A stretch of DNA of 39,710 bases from the IMG/VR virus record IMGVR_UViG_3300045286_000094, positions 1-39,710 of that record, one strand, 5' to 3'. Made by a program: the position numbers and the translations under genes. The notes beneath the pieces were generated by a model. It searched no databases. It saw only the letters and a list, made by a program, of their open reading frames with translations, and had not been told where the DNA came from. Positions 23,630 through 30,516 of this stretch are shown here, piece after piece. The number at the start of each line of letters is the position of its first letter. Position 1 is the stretch's first letter. Source of the stretch: a virus.

Positions 23630-23817
23630 TGTCGTTCCCTCCTGTTTTGAATTTGCGCGCACGCGCGCTTCGCAAAGCGGAGCGTGCGCGCGGTTTTGAT
23701 CAGCTCAACCAGTTCCGTGCCTGCCACGACCACGGTGGGGCTTCTGGCCTCCCACGCAAGCAGGAACTCCCGCACGCCCACTGTTTCGAGCAACAATAAC
23801 GGATTGTGCAACATCAT
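23578..23817 (-). CDS. 79-residue unknown protein (tentative)
   Basis: Open frame with GAGAGGAGG before ATG-ATG. The product (LLLLETVGVREFLLAWEARSP then VELIKTARTLRF) is helix-rich and plausible, but it overlaps the next gene by 52 bases and its 3' half runs through GC hairpin D. Kept as tentative. Confidence 0.45.
   Translation of the reverse strand: MMLHNPLLLLETVGVREFLLAWEARSPTVVVAGTELVELIKTARTLRFAKRACAQIQNRRERQWEQQQQDTTLSGVRRP
23655..23691 (-). repeat. GC hairpin (D)
   Basis: Arms GCGCGCACGC (23655-23664) and GCGTGCGCGC (23682-23691), perfect 10 bp, with an inner CGCTT/AAGCG stem. It resembles hairpin C in size and loop (CTTC/GAAG-like). Confidence 0.8.
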
Positions 23818-23895
23818 TCATCGCCTCCTCTCCCCGCCCGCTTCACCGAGGGCGGCGGGGAGGGAGGCGGTCCGCGTACTCGCGGACACCTTTCG

Positions 23896-24016
23896 CGAGC
23901 GCAGCGAGCGTGAAGTAGAGCATGGCGTGGCGAAGCCACGGCCTCCGGTTGCTTTAGAAAGTAGCGTCGAGCGAAGCGAGACGGCTTCCGCTATGGGGTT
24001 CGGCGAGCGGAGCGAG
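23896..24016. repeat. Three CGAGCGNAGCGAG motifs
   Basis: The 13-base motif occurs at 23896-23908 (N=C), 23968-23980 (N=A) and 24004-24016 (N=G) in a non-coding stretch. Each can form a GC/GC stem with a three-base loop flanked by tandem G-A mismatches. A shortened copy is at 25109-25119. Confidence 0.65.
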
Positions 24017-24017
24017 C

Positions 24018-24055
24018 CGTCAAAATTTTGACAGCAGAGTGTCATTTTATTGACA
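24018..24055. promoter_or_regulatory. Operator pair O1/O2 (TGTCAA-N4-TTGACA type)
   Basis: O1 24018-24033 (CGTCAAAATTTTGACA) and O2 24040-24055 (TGTCATTTTATTGACA), centres 22 bp apart, i.e. two helical turns, on the same face of DNA. The same sites occur again at 24923-24959 on the other side of the zinc gene. Probably bound by a dimeric phage regulator. Confidence 0.7.
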
Positions 24056-24075
24056 CCCTGCCGTCTTTCCGACAA

Positions 24076-24708
24076 TTATAAATCTAGTGATTTTGCAATA
24101 AGTCTGCCAATTTCAATATTGTGTCTTGCGGCCTGTTTTTCATAAGGGGAGTTCTGATTAACTATCCGCTGATAACTTTCAATCAAGCGCGCATCGTAAC
24201 CCCGGATCGAAGCGGTGCAATCTTCATGAATGCAGAATGAACATTTGGACAATTCTGTTTCTTTGAATTTCGGGCATATATCTGCCGAGTTGCATTCTTC
24301 GCAACTTTCAAAAGGGGTTGCATCACAAGGTCTGTTTCCGGACTGTTCAAAACCGAAAAGCTCAAAAGCTTCCGATATGCCACGCTCGTCATCGTTCCAC
24401 TCAACGCCATTTCGTTCTTTCGGCGCCGAGTGATACATTGTCTCCTGTGCGTCCATAGCTTGCTCCATCGTAAGCAGGAAAATCTCGTCCATAACGGCGA
24501 GGTCCAAAGCATGATTGCCGTATCTGACATGCACTCTATGCAGGGCCTCTGCATCGCACTTGCCGTCTGTTTCTTCTGTCCAGACATGCGGGAGTTCACG
24601 GTTGCAGTTGTGGCAATACCTTGAGTCAATGCAGGACCATGCAAAACACTTGTGGCATTGCACTATTCTATGTTTCTCCCCGTTCTTCATAGTAAGCATT
24701 CGTACCAT
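24076..24708 (-). CDS. Zinc-ribbon protein, first gene of leftward operon
   Basis: 210 residues; ATG 24708 has a CAGGAGG site, and the longer frame to 24768 does not. N-terminal zinc ribbon C18-x2-C21, C26, C32-x2-C35; a helical middle with FLLTMEQAMDAQETM; a second Cys-rich part (CEECNSADIC, CSFCIHEDC). Likely DNA- or RNA-binding. Its flanks carry the operator pairs O1/O2 and O3/O4, so it may be the regulator or its main target. No family recognised. Confidence 0.75.
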   Translation of the reverse strand: MVRMLTMKNGEKHRIVQCHKCFAWSCIDSRYCHNCNRELPHVWTEETDGKCDAEALHRVHVRYGNHALDLAVMDEIFLLTMEQAMDAQETMYHSAPKERNGVEWNDDERGISEAFELFGFEQSGNRPCDATPFESCEECNSADICPKFKETELSKCSFCIHEDCTASIRGYDARLIESYQRIVNQNSPYEKQAARHNIEIGRLIAKSLDL

Positions 24709-24922
24709 TTTGGTTTCCTCCTGTCTGTGGTATGTACTACGCTTCCTATATTGCAGGAACCATACCATTTTGTATGATGCTGATATTCAACAGGAATTCT
24801 AACCATATGCTTTGATTGTAAAACCTACCGACATGTCAACGAATTGGCTAAACAATCGAATCAAATACTTAGCTATGTTAAGAACTCCGACAAGCTCTCA
24901 AAAACCGTCGGAAAGCTTTACA

Positions 24923-24959
24923 TGTCAATAACTTGACGCACACTGTCAAACTTTTGACA
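24923..24959. promoter_or_regulatory. Operator pair O3/O4
   Basis: O3 24923-24938 (TGTCAATAACTTGACG) and O4 24944-24959 (TGTCAAACTTTTGACA), centres 21 bp apart. Both arms contain TTGACA, so they could overlap -35 boxes, but no good -10 partner was found. O2 and O4 share the context TTGACACCCT. Confidence 0.7.
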
Positions 24960-25184
24960 CCCTCCTTAAAAGCCAAAAGCAACAGACGGGAGCGACACCA
25001 TTCTGTCAGCCTGAGCAGGATCGCCGTTCCAGGTGCAGAGGCGGGGTGACGAGCCGCTATAACCCGAAGTCAAGGAAGCGAGCCGCGCCATCCACAAATG
25101 GCGAAAGGCGAGCGAAGCCACGGGGTAGGACTTTATCGATCCCGCGCGCAGCGCTCCGATCCCGAAGAACCACGGCCTATCAGT

Positions 25185-25367
25185 AAAGGCTTCTAGCAGG
25201 TGTTGCTTCTTGTGGTAGCGGTGGCTATACTAGCTTGCGAAGAAAGGCTTCTGGCCCTTCGCCTTTGGACCAATAGCCTGATGCATCACGATCCTCCCGG
25301 CAGAGAGCGAACGGCGAAAGGCTCTTGCCGTTGGTTCTGGTTTGGCTTCTGGTTCTTGCCTCTGGCA
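25185..25367. repeat. AAAGGCTTCT short repeats (iteron-like)
   Basis: AAAGGCTTCTAGC at 25185-25197, AAAGGCTTCTGGC at 25243-25255, AAAGGCTCTTGCC at 25317-25329, and a GGCTTCTGG/GCCTCTGGC cluster at 25343-25367. Repeats of this kind in an intergenic region often mark an origin of replication; not proven here. Confidence 0.45.
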
Positions 25368-25708
25368 GTTGGGTTTGACGTGGGTCAGGATGGGGCCTCT
25401 CCCCATTCCCCAAAAAAAGTTCTTTGCAGTTACGCTTTCCTTTTGCTCTGCACTCTGCTCTGTACGCGGCCGGCTTCTGTCAATATTGTCAATGGTGTGC
25501 GGGTATGATCGGCTCTGTATCCCGTGTGTAAAGCGCCTCGGCGTTACACATCGCTCAAAACAGGGGAATAAGCTGAAAAATAAGCTACCCCGTCTATTTT
25601 CACTTTTTCCCCTATGGGTGTAACAAGCTTCCCCGGGCTTGTTCCTCCTTGACAGCGTGGATCTGGAAAACAGGGAAATAAATCGACCGATAATTTTGGA
25701 GGGCAATT

Positions 25709-25771
25709 ATGTCCCAGTTTCCCAGCTTCCCTGTATCCCTGGGCTTCCCGGCGGGAAGGTCCATTTGCTGA
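25709..25771 (+). CDS. Possible 20-residue leader peptide
   Basis: TTTTGGAGGG five bases before an ATG; 20 Pro/Phe/Ser-rich residues, followed after 72 bases by the rightward promoter. Too short to be sure; could be regulatory or chance. Confidence 0.3.
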   Translation: MSQFPSFPVSLGFPAGRSIC

Positions 25772-25843
25772 TATCGGCATATGCTGGTTTCGACAAATGT
25801 AAGGACAAAACCCCTGCTTTCTGGGAGGGAGGTTCTGTCTTGC

Positions 25844-25872
25844 TTGACATCGTAACAGTTCTCTGGTATTGT
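25844..25872 (+). promoter_or_regulatory. Rightward promoter with operator, leaderless start
   Basis: TTGACA (25844-25849), 17-bp spacer, TATTGT (25867-25872). A perfect inverted repeat CGTAACA (25851-25857) / TGTTACG (25870-25876) covers the spacer and -10. The ATG at 25880 is seven bases after the -10 box, so transcription should begin at or one base before it. Confidence 0.75.
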
Positions 25873-25879
25873 TACGGTC

Positions 25880-26380
25880 ATGGAAGATCCGGTTCCATAC
25901 GGTGACAAGGGATATTCGTGTTTATGGTATCCTTCGCTTTCTAGGGTTCCTGTTGGGTTCTGTGCGAAGCAGTATCGGCGGCAGGAGGCGGCATCGGCCT
26001 GTGCGACCTGTGAGCGCGGGAAAAAATCCGCTGAAGATGAGATACAAGGGATCAAGGAGGCAATGATGTCGAAGAGACCGGAAGAGGGTTGGGTGTGTCC
26101 GAGCTGCGGCCGCAAGCATCGGGACGGGAAGGATTGCGGGTTTACGGGCGTTTCGAAGGAAGTCAAGGAAGAACCGAAAAAGACAGGGTATATCCCGCTT
26201 GTTTCTCTGGACTTCAATAAATACCCGAGGCTGTATCAGGAACTCGAAGAGGTCGCAACAGAGGAATTCAGGACGGTGGCGCAACAGATCCTTTTTTACA
26301 TGCACGAGGTTCTGGTGGACGGGGATGAAGGTGAAGACGTTGTCAAGATCACGGAGGTTAAAAATGGCAATACCGCTTGA
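25880..26380 (+). CDS. Zinc-ribbon protein, leaderless, with internal start
   Basis: 166 residues, no ribosome site at ATG 25880 and no other start upstream before a stop, but the promoter -10 lies right before it. The first 60 residues contain GFCAKQYRRQEAASACATCERG, a Cys-containing pattern seen in small phage proteins; residues 70-90 hold CPSCGRKH..GKDCG, a zinc ribbon; the rest is helical and acidic. A perfect AAGGAGG precedes ATGs at 26063 and 26066, so a 104-residue shorter product may also be made. Function unknown; it is first in the rightward operon. Confidence 0.75.
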   Translation: MEDPVPYGDKGYSCLWYPSLSRVPVGFCAKQYRRQEAASACATCERGKKSAEDEIQGIKEAMMSKRPEEGWVCPSCGRKHRDGKDCGFTGVSKEVKEEPKKTGYIPLVSLDFNKYPRLYQELEEVATEEFRTVAQQILFYMHEVLVDGDEGEDVVKITEVKNGNTA

Positions 26381-26552
26381 ACTCCCGGTGTTCGATCCGG
26401 TGAAGGGGTACGGGGAGGCCCTGCGCTACGTCGAGGGGCTTACTGTAGGGCGGGAGATGGAGCCCTACACGGACGGGGAGATCAAGTCCATGAGCGGGCA
26501 GAAGGATATTATCGAGGCGAAAAATGCGCTACGTTCTGACAATACGAATTGA
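26364..26552 (+). CDS. 62-residue unknown protein
   Basis: CGGAGGTT site six bases before ATG 26364, overlapping the previous gene. Contains FDPVKGYGEALRYVEGL and ends with a basic/charged helix. No family recognised. Overlaps the next gene by 29 bases. Confidence 0.65.
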   Translation: MAIPLELPVFDPVKGYGEALRYVEGLTVGREMEPYTDGEIKSMSGQKDIIEAKNALRSDNTN

Positions 26553-26709
26553 TGTCGATGCGAAGGACGACCTTGACGCGAAGGAAAAGGTGAAGGCTCT
26601 CGGGCCGATATCGATCCCGATGTCTTTTTCTGTCGGGAAGAAAGAATGGAAGCTGCAGAAGATCCACAAAGACAAAGGCCCTGTGAAGCTGGAAGGAGGG
26701 TTGTGGTAA
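26524..26709 (+). CDS. 61-residue beta-rich protein
   Basis: GAGGCG before the ATG (moderate). YVLTIRIDVDAKDDLDAKEKVKALG with a strand-helix order and a basic end (KKEWKLQKIHKDKGPVKLEGG). Resembles a small ferredoxin-like fold, unproven. Its stop overlaps the next start (TAATG). Confidence 0.6.
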   Translation: MRYVLTIRIDVDAKDDLDAKEKVKALGPISIPMSFSVGKKEWKLQKIHKDKGPVKLEGGLW

Positions 26710-27011
26710 TGGACCGCCGCTCTTTTTTCAAGGCTCTCGTCGTTCTTCCCTTTGTCCCGATAAAAGAACTGATCGATGCTCTTGTTTCTCCTGGCCCGGC
26801 TTCTTTGCCGTCCGCTGCGGTTGCTTCATCGGAAGTTGCTGCACAGCTCACCGCCTTGACACGCAGGGCATACCTTCCGAAGATGGTCGCGTCGATCTAT
26901 GAGTCTTCACCGCAGTTGTCCGGGCTTCTCGCAACGGGTGGAGTCAAATTGTCGGAGGTCACGCACGCATGGAACAGGACAACAGAAGAAAATTCAAACA
27001 AGGAGGAATGA
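26709..27011 (+). CDS. Tat-like protein carrying a copy of the capsid N-arm
   Basis: 100 residues, AAGGAGGG site, TAATG overlap. The start DRRSFFKALVVLPFV matches a twin-arginine signal (RR-x-F-F-K and a mild hydrophobic core). Residues 43-75 align with residues 15-47 of the major capsid protein (start 33949): 20 of 33 identical, including LTALTRRA and the PK..V..IY.S.P.L pattern. The rest is Glu/Asn-rich. So this is an exported-looking protein with a capsid-derived segment, lying just upstream of the terminase genes. Function unknown; a capsid-assembly decoy, a superinfection factor or a relic of duplication are all possible. Confidence 0.75.
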   Translation: MDRRSFFKALVVLPFVPIKELIDALVSPGPASLPSAAVASSEVAAQLTALTRRAYLPKMVASIYESSPQLSGLLATGGVKLSEVTHAWNRTTEENSNKEE

Positions 27012-27013
27012 AC

Positions 27014-27343
27014 ATGCAGCATGAAATGGTTGACGGTCTGGAAGTGTATCAGTGCCACAAGACGGTTCGCGCCGGGAAGATCAAGATGATCGTTGTCTTC
27101 TCGGACTTGAACGGCACGGTCGTCCTCGACAACAAGAATGAGGTTAAGGTAGACCGCAAGTGGCTCGAACGCCACCGTCCTATGGTGGACGGGTATCTCG
27201 TGCAGTACAAGGACGGCTACCTGTCCTACTCACCCGGGCCGGTCTTTGAGGAGGGGTATTCGAAGATCAACAAGGACCAGGAGCCTACGACAACCGTTCC
27301 CCTCGGTCCCACGACCGCCCCGCTCGTCATGGGGAAAGCGTGA
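27014..27343 (+). CDS. 109-residue conserved phage protein
   Basis: ATG 27014 is seven bases after GGAGG; the ATG at 27008 is too close to it. Contains VYQCHKTVRAGKI, VKVDRKWLERHRP and GYLVQYKDGYLSYSPG, a pattern I recognise from many phages next to nuclease and terminase genes. Function unknown. Its stop overlaps the DUF1064-like start (TGATG). Confidence 0.75.
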   Translation: MQHEMVDGLEVYQCHKTVRAGKIKMIVVFSDLNGTVVLDNKNEVKVDRKWLERHRPMVDGYLVQYKDGYLSYSPGPVFEEGYSKINKDQEPTTTVPLGPTTAPLVMGKA

Positions 27344-27696
27344 TGTACGGACAGAAGCACAGAAACTTCGCCCTGGGTCGGCTGAAGACCGGGCAGCGCA
27401 ACAAGACCGAGGCCGCCTACGAACAGAATCTCCTGCTCCTGCAACAGTCCGGAGAGATACAATGGTATCGCTTCGAGGGCCTGAAGCTCCGTCTTGCCGA
27501 CAACACGTTCTATACGCCGGATTTTGCTGTCATGAACAAGGACTGTGTGCTTGAACTGCATGAGGTCAAGGGGTTCTGGACTGATGATGCGCGGGTCAAG
27601 ATCAAGGTGGCCGCGGATTCCTACCCGTTCCGGTTCATTGCGGTAAAGTTGAAGCCGAAGAAACAGGGCGGCGGTTGGGAAAGAGAAGAATTCTAA
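27343..27696 (+). CDS. DUF1064-like PD-(D/E)XK nuclease
   Basis: 117 residues (a GTG one codon earlier is possible). The nuclease-like core is visible: TYAYEQNLLLL-type helix, RFEGLKLRL, YTPDFAV, then LELHEVKG, where D and E-x-K form the motif. Basic C-terminus with GGGWEREE. DUF1064/VRR-NUC-like small phage nucleases act in DNA processing; here it sits right before terminase, so a packaging or resolution role is possible. Confidence 0.75.
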   Translation: MYGQKHRNFALGRLKTGQRNKTEAAYEQNLLLLQQSGEIQWYRFEGLKLRLADNTFYTPDFAVMNKDCVLELHEVKGFWTDDARVKIKVAADSYPFRFIAVKLKPKKQGGGWEREEF

Positions 27697-29441
27697 TGGG
27701 TGTTCTCGACAAGTTCCCGGCCTTCTGCGCCGCCCTCAAGATCAACTCGAAGGAATACGGCAAGGTTCCTCTTAACTTCTGGGGGACGCAAAAGTATTTC
27801 CTGCAACAGGTCCAGAAGGGCATCGACGAGGGCAAGAGATTCTTTGTTACCTTGAAAGGCCGGCAGGGTGGGGTAAGCACGGCGTCTCTTGCTCTCGTTC
27901 TTTTCTGGTTGTCGAAGTATCGCGGCACGCTTGGCTCCCTGATCGTCGATGATGGATCGAACCTGATCCGCTTCCGTTCGATCCTCACGGGCTATATGAA
28001 TTCCCTCCCCCCCGAATTCCGCGTCAGAAAGAAATCGCACAACATCCACGAGCTTGAGCTGATAAACGAAAGCGTCCTCTCCTATCTCGTGGCCGGGAAA
28101 CGGAAGAAAGCTGAGGGCGGCGATCTCGGACAGGGCAAGGGGCTCAACCTCGTGCATGGGACGGAAGTGTCTTCCTGGTCGGATGAGAAGCAGATCGACA
28201 AGCTTGTTGACTCTCTTGCCAAGATACATCCGAACCGCCTTTATCTGTTCGAAAGCACCGCGAATGGATTTAACCTGTATTACGACATGTGGGAGACCGC
28301 AAAGAGAGCAACGACACAGAAGGCGATCTTCATCGGATGGTGGTTGCAGGAAACCTATCAGTGCGACCGGAACAGCAACGAATTCCGCGTCTATTGGGAC
28401 GGGAAGATGACGAAAGAAGAATCGATGTGGGTCCGCGAAGTGAAGCTGCGGTACGGGTTCGAGATACGGCCTGAACAGCTTGCGTGGTGGCGATTGAAAT
28501 ACTACGAGGACAAGCGGGAGGACATGCAAGCGCTCTATCAGGAGCACCCGCCAACAGAAGAATATGCGTTTCAGATGAGCGGATACAAGTTCTTCAGCAG
28601 CGAGCTGCTTACATCGGACTATAAGCGCGCGCTAAAGGAAAAACATGAAAACATGCGATACCAGTTCGGAAATGACTTTGTTGACACGCGAGTACATCGC
28701 TGCACACTTGCTATCTCTGAGCTCAAAATATGGGAGAGGCCGAATCCGAGTGGAGTTTATGTTATTGGCGCCGATCCTGCCTACGGCTTCAACGAGAATT
28801 CGGATCGCTCAACAGCCTCGGTATTTCGATGCTATGCGGACAGAGTGGAGCAGGTCGCTGAATATTCCGCAAGCGGTGTTGGGACTGCACAGTTCGCGTG
28901 GGTTCTCCTTCATCTTGCCGGAGCCTATAAAAATGTTCGAGTCAACCTGGAGCTCACCGGTCCGGGGAGTGCGGTCTTCAACGAGCTGCAGAACGTGAAA
29001 AAGATGCAGTCGATCCTTCCCGGCGGGTTTGCTGACGAGCTCTCGGGCATGGTGCATCACCTGTGGGCAAGAGAAGACACGCTCAGCAAGTCGTTCGCTT
29101 ATCACACGAAGACGAATGCGGAAGGCAAGGAGCTGATGTTGAACCGCATGAACGATCTCTGGAAGTCGCGCATCCTCGTGCTCAACAGCCTTGAATTGCT
29201 CACCGAGATGAAATACTTTGCGCGTGACGGGGCTGTGCTCGAGGGCCGGGGCGGGGAACACGACGACCGGGTCATTGCGGCCGCACTTGCAATCATCTCA
29301 TATCTGGCCTGGGCAAAGGATCCGCTTGTCATCGCAAACCAGACATTTGCCGTCGCGAAGGCAGCGGACGAGGCAGGGAAGGGACCGGCAAGCGATCTCA
29401 TCATGAACTTCCTTAAACAACGAGGGCTCATAAAAAAATGA
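27696..29441 (+). CDS. terL: Terminase large subunit
   Basis: 581 residues. ATG 27696 overlaps the preceding stop (TAATG); the longer frame uses a TTG. N-terminal ATPase: Q-motif NFWGTQKYFLQQ, a Walker A of the K54-G-R-Q-G-G-V-S-T kind, Walker B LVHGTE157, then TANGFN. C-terminal nuclease: VIGADPAYG (D360), an L-E-L strand, and HDDR (D523, D524). It cuts and pumps DNA into the procapsid. No TerS-like gene was clearly recognised upstream; the HTH gene at 29551 is a candidate. Confidence 0.95.
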   Translation: MGVLDKFPAFCAALKINSKEYGKVPLNFWGTQKYFLQQVQKGIDEGKRFFVTLKGRQGGVSTASLALVLFWLSKYRGTLGSLIVDDGSNLIRFRSILTGYMNSLPPEFRVRKKSHNIHELELINESVLSYLVAGKRKKAEGGDLGQGKGLNLVHGTEVSSWSDEKQIDKLVDSLAKIHPNRLYLFESTANGFNLYYDMWETAKRATTQKAIFIGWWLQETYQCDRNSNEFRVYWDGKMTKEESMWVREVKLRYGFEIRPEQLAWWRLKYYEDKREDMQALYQEHPPTEEYAFQMSGYKFFSSELLTSDYKRALKEKHENMRYQFGNDFVDTRVHRCTLAISELKIWERPNPSGVYVIGADPAYGFNENSDRSTASVFRCYADRVEQVAEYSASGVGTAQFAWVLLHLAGAYKNVRVNLELTGPGSAVFNELQNVKKMQSILPGGFADELSGMVHHLWAREDTLSKSFAYHTKTNAEGKELMLNRMNDLWKSRILVLNSLELLTEMKYFARDGAVLEGRGGEHDDRVIAAALAIISYLAWAKDPLVIANQTFAVAKAADEAGKGPASDLIMNFLKQRGLIKK

Positions 29442-29554
29442 ATCCGACTTGCAAACGAAGATGCAATGACCGCAGGCCAAACTATGGGTGCTGCGGCGTG
29501 ATAATCATCGCAGTGCTGTTCTGGTCGCTTGTTCTCTATCTGATATTCAAATGA
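29438..29554 (+). CDS. 38-residue Cys/TM peptide
   Basis: Linked by ATGA overlaps on both sides (terminase and HTH gene). N-terminus with C5, C9, C18, C19 and many Arg, then a membrane helix (VIIIAVLFWSLVLYLIF). The same plan (Cys pair, then membrane segment) as the proteins starting at 2199 and 3025. Function unknown. Confidence 0.65.
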   Translation: MNPTCKRRCNDRRPNYGCCGVIIIAVLFWSLVLYLIFK

Positions 29555-30084
29555 CACAGGAAGAGATCACAAGACGTCTGCACGTTCTGAGGTACGAAGG
29601 GAAATGGTCGCTACTGCGTATCGCAAAAGAATCCGGGCTTTCACCTGCTACGATCAAAAGGGCGTTCCTGGGGTCGTTGTCATCGAGGACGCAATACCGC
29701 TTGTCGCTTATTGTTCTACAGCTCCCGGCAAAGATGCCCCTGCCTCCGAAGAAGAACAAGCCGGGAAAGCGCAAACGATTTCTCATCCGTCTGATCAATC
29801 TGAAAAAATGGATCCGTGAGATCGAGATCCGGGAAAACGTCAAGCTCTACAAAACAAGATTCCACGATACGGGTTCCATGACGAGAGAAGAAGCAGGGTA
29901 TCAATGCTGCAAGCTCGACTACATTCTCAAGCGGTATCTGCTTCATGTCTTCGGTGAAGAATTGAAAAAGAAAAAAGTCTTCCTGGGAGACTGCTATGCT
30001 GCGGAAAAATGGATCGAGCACATCAGCAAGGTGCTGCCGGACTACAGGAGGGACCTATGCAAGGTGCTGAAGAAGAGACAGTGA
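29551..30084 (+). CDS. HTH protein, possible small terminase or regulator
   Basis: 177 residues; ATG 29551 overlaps the stop of the 38-residue gene (ATGA) and has no separate ribosome site. A helix-turn-helix near residues 17-36 (SLLRIAKESGLSPATIKRAFLG) is followed by a strongly basic middle (PPKKNKPGKRKRF) and a helical C-terminus with CxC and Lys-rich parts. Its position right after TerL fits a small terminase subunit, but the sequence does not prove it. Confidence 0.65.
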   Translation: MTQEEITRRLHVLRYEGKWSLLRIAKESGLSPATIKRAFLGSLSSRTQYRLSLIVLQLPAKMPLPPKKNKPGKRKRFLIRLINLKKWIREIEIRENVKLYKTRFHDTGSMTREEAGYQCCKLDYILKRYLLHVFGEELKKKKVFLGDCYAAEKWIEHISKVLPDYRRDLCKVLKKRQ

Positions 30085-30248
30085 TCATCAAGAAGATCAA
30101 AGAAGCCCTTTCCGTCATGTCGTGGAAGGAGCTCCGAGAGATCGGGATCAACGGACAGCAGGCGATGAAGATCAAGAGCGGAGAGGATTATCGCCTCTAT
30201 GACAAAACGATCGAGCGGCTCCAATTCGTCCTCAACATATGGGAATAA
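30057..30248 (+). CDS. 63-residue regulator-like protein
   Basis: ATG 30057 has CAGGAGGG four bases upstream. Helical: IIKKIKEALSVMSWKELREIGINGQQAMKIKSG, resembling a small HTH (turn at IGINGQQ). Overlaps the previous gene by 28 bases and the next by about 50. Confidence 0.6.
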   Translation: MQGAEEETVIIKKIKEALSVMSWKELREIGINGQQAMKIKSGEDYRLYDKTIERLQFVLNIWE

Positions 30249-30513
30249 TGCTTCTTCGTTCGTCGTCTTTCAGGGATATCTGGTTGGGATCGATCGCGTG
30301 TCCAAGGTCAACAGCCCGCGCTCTGGCCACTATCCGGTAAAGTGGAAAGACGCCCGGCTCCCGCGCAACGTCAAACTCGGAACATACGTCACCATCGTCG
30401 GAAAACTCATCACCTACAACCTCGGGCAGTCATTCGTTATAATTGACTGCGAACTCCTCGCGCCCAAAAGCCTGCGATTAATCAAGCGTTTCATCCAGAA
30501 ACAAAAACCGTAA
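30199..30513 (+). CDS. OB-fold-like 104-residue protein (start uncertain)
   Basis: Only a weak ribosome site for ATG 30199; a start further in is possible. The strand pattern VVFQGYLVGIDRV, LGTYVTIVGKLITYN, SFVIIDCELL resembles an OB-fold single-strand DNA-binding protein. Overlaps the preceding gene in another frame. Inference only. Confidence 0.5.
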   Translation: MTKRSSGSNSSSTYGNNASSFVVFQGYLVGIDRVSKVNSPRSGHYPVKWKDARLPRNVKLGTYVTIVGKLITYNLGQSFVIIDCELLAPKSLRLIKRFIQKQKP

Positions 30514-30516
30514 ATC

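Larger units (their letters stand above)
24709..25879. other. 1.17-kb intergenic control region between divergent operons
   Basis: No gene here is well supported. It holds operators O3/O4 (24923-24959) and a weaker fifth site (24834-24849, TGTCAACGAATTGGCT), short repeats at 25185-25367, hairpins TGTGTAA/TTACACA (25527-25552), AACAAGC/GCTTGTT (25622-25643) and CTTCCC/GGGAAG (about 25744-25758), and the rightward promoter at 25844. Tiny frames with good ribosome sites are at 25230-25286 (minus, 18 residues) and 25709-25771 (plus, 20 residues). Its position suggests the replication origin and the main regulatory switch, as inference. Confidence 0.6.

Noticed and set aside
23818-24075. An 85-residue minus-strand frame in the repeat-rich gap
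   Set aside because: No ribosome site and composed mostly of repeat and hairpin sequence.
25230-25706. A 158-residue minus-strand open frame in the control region
   Set aside because: Random-looking composition and no site at its first start; only its last 18 codons have a good ribosome site, too short to call.
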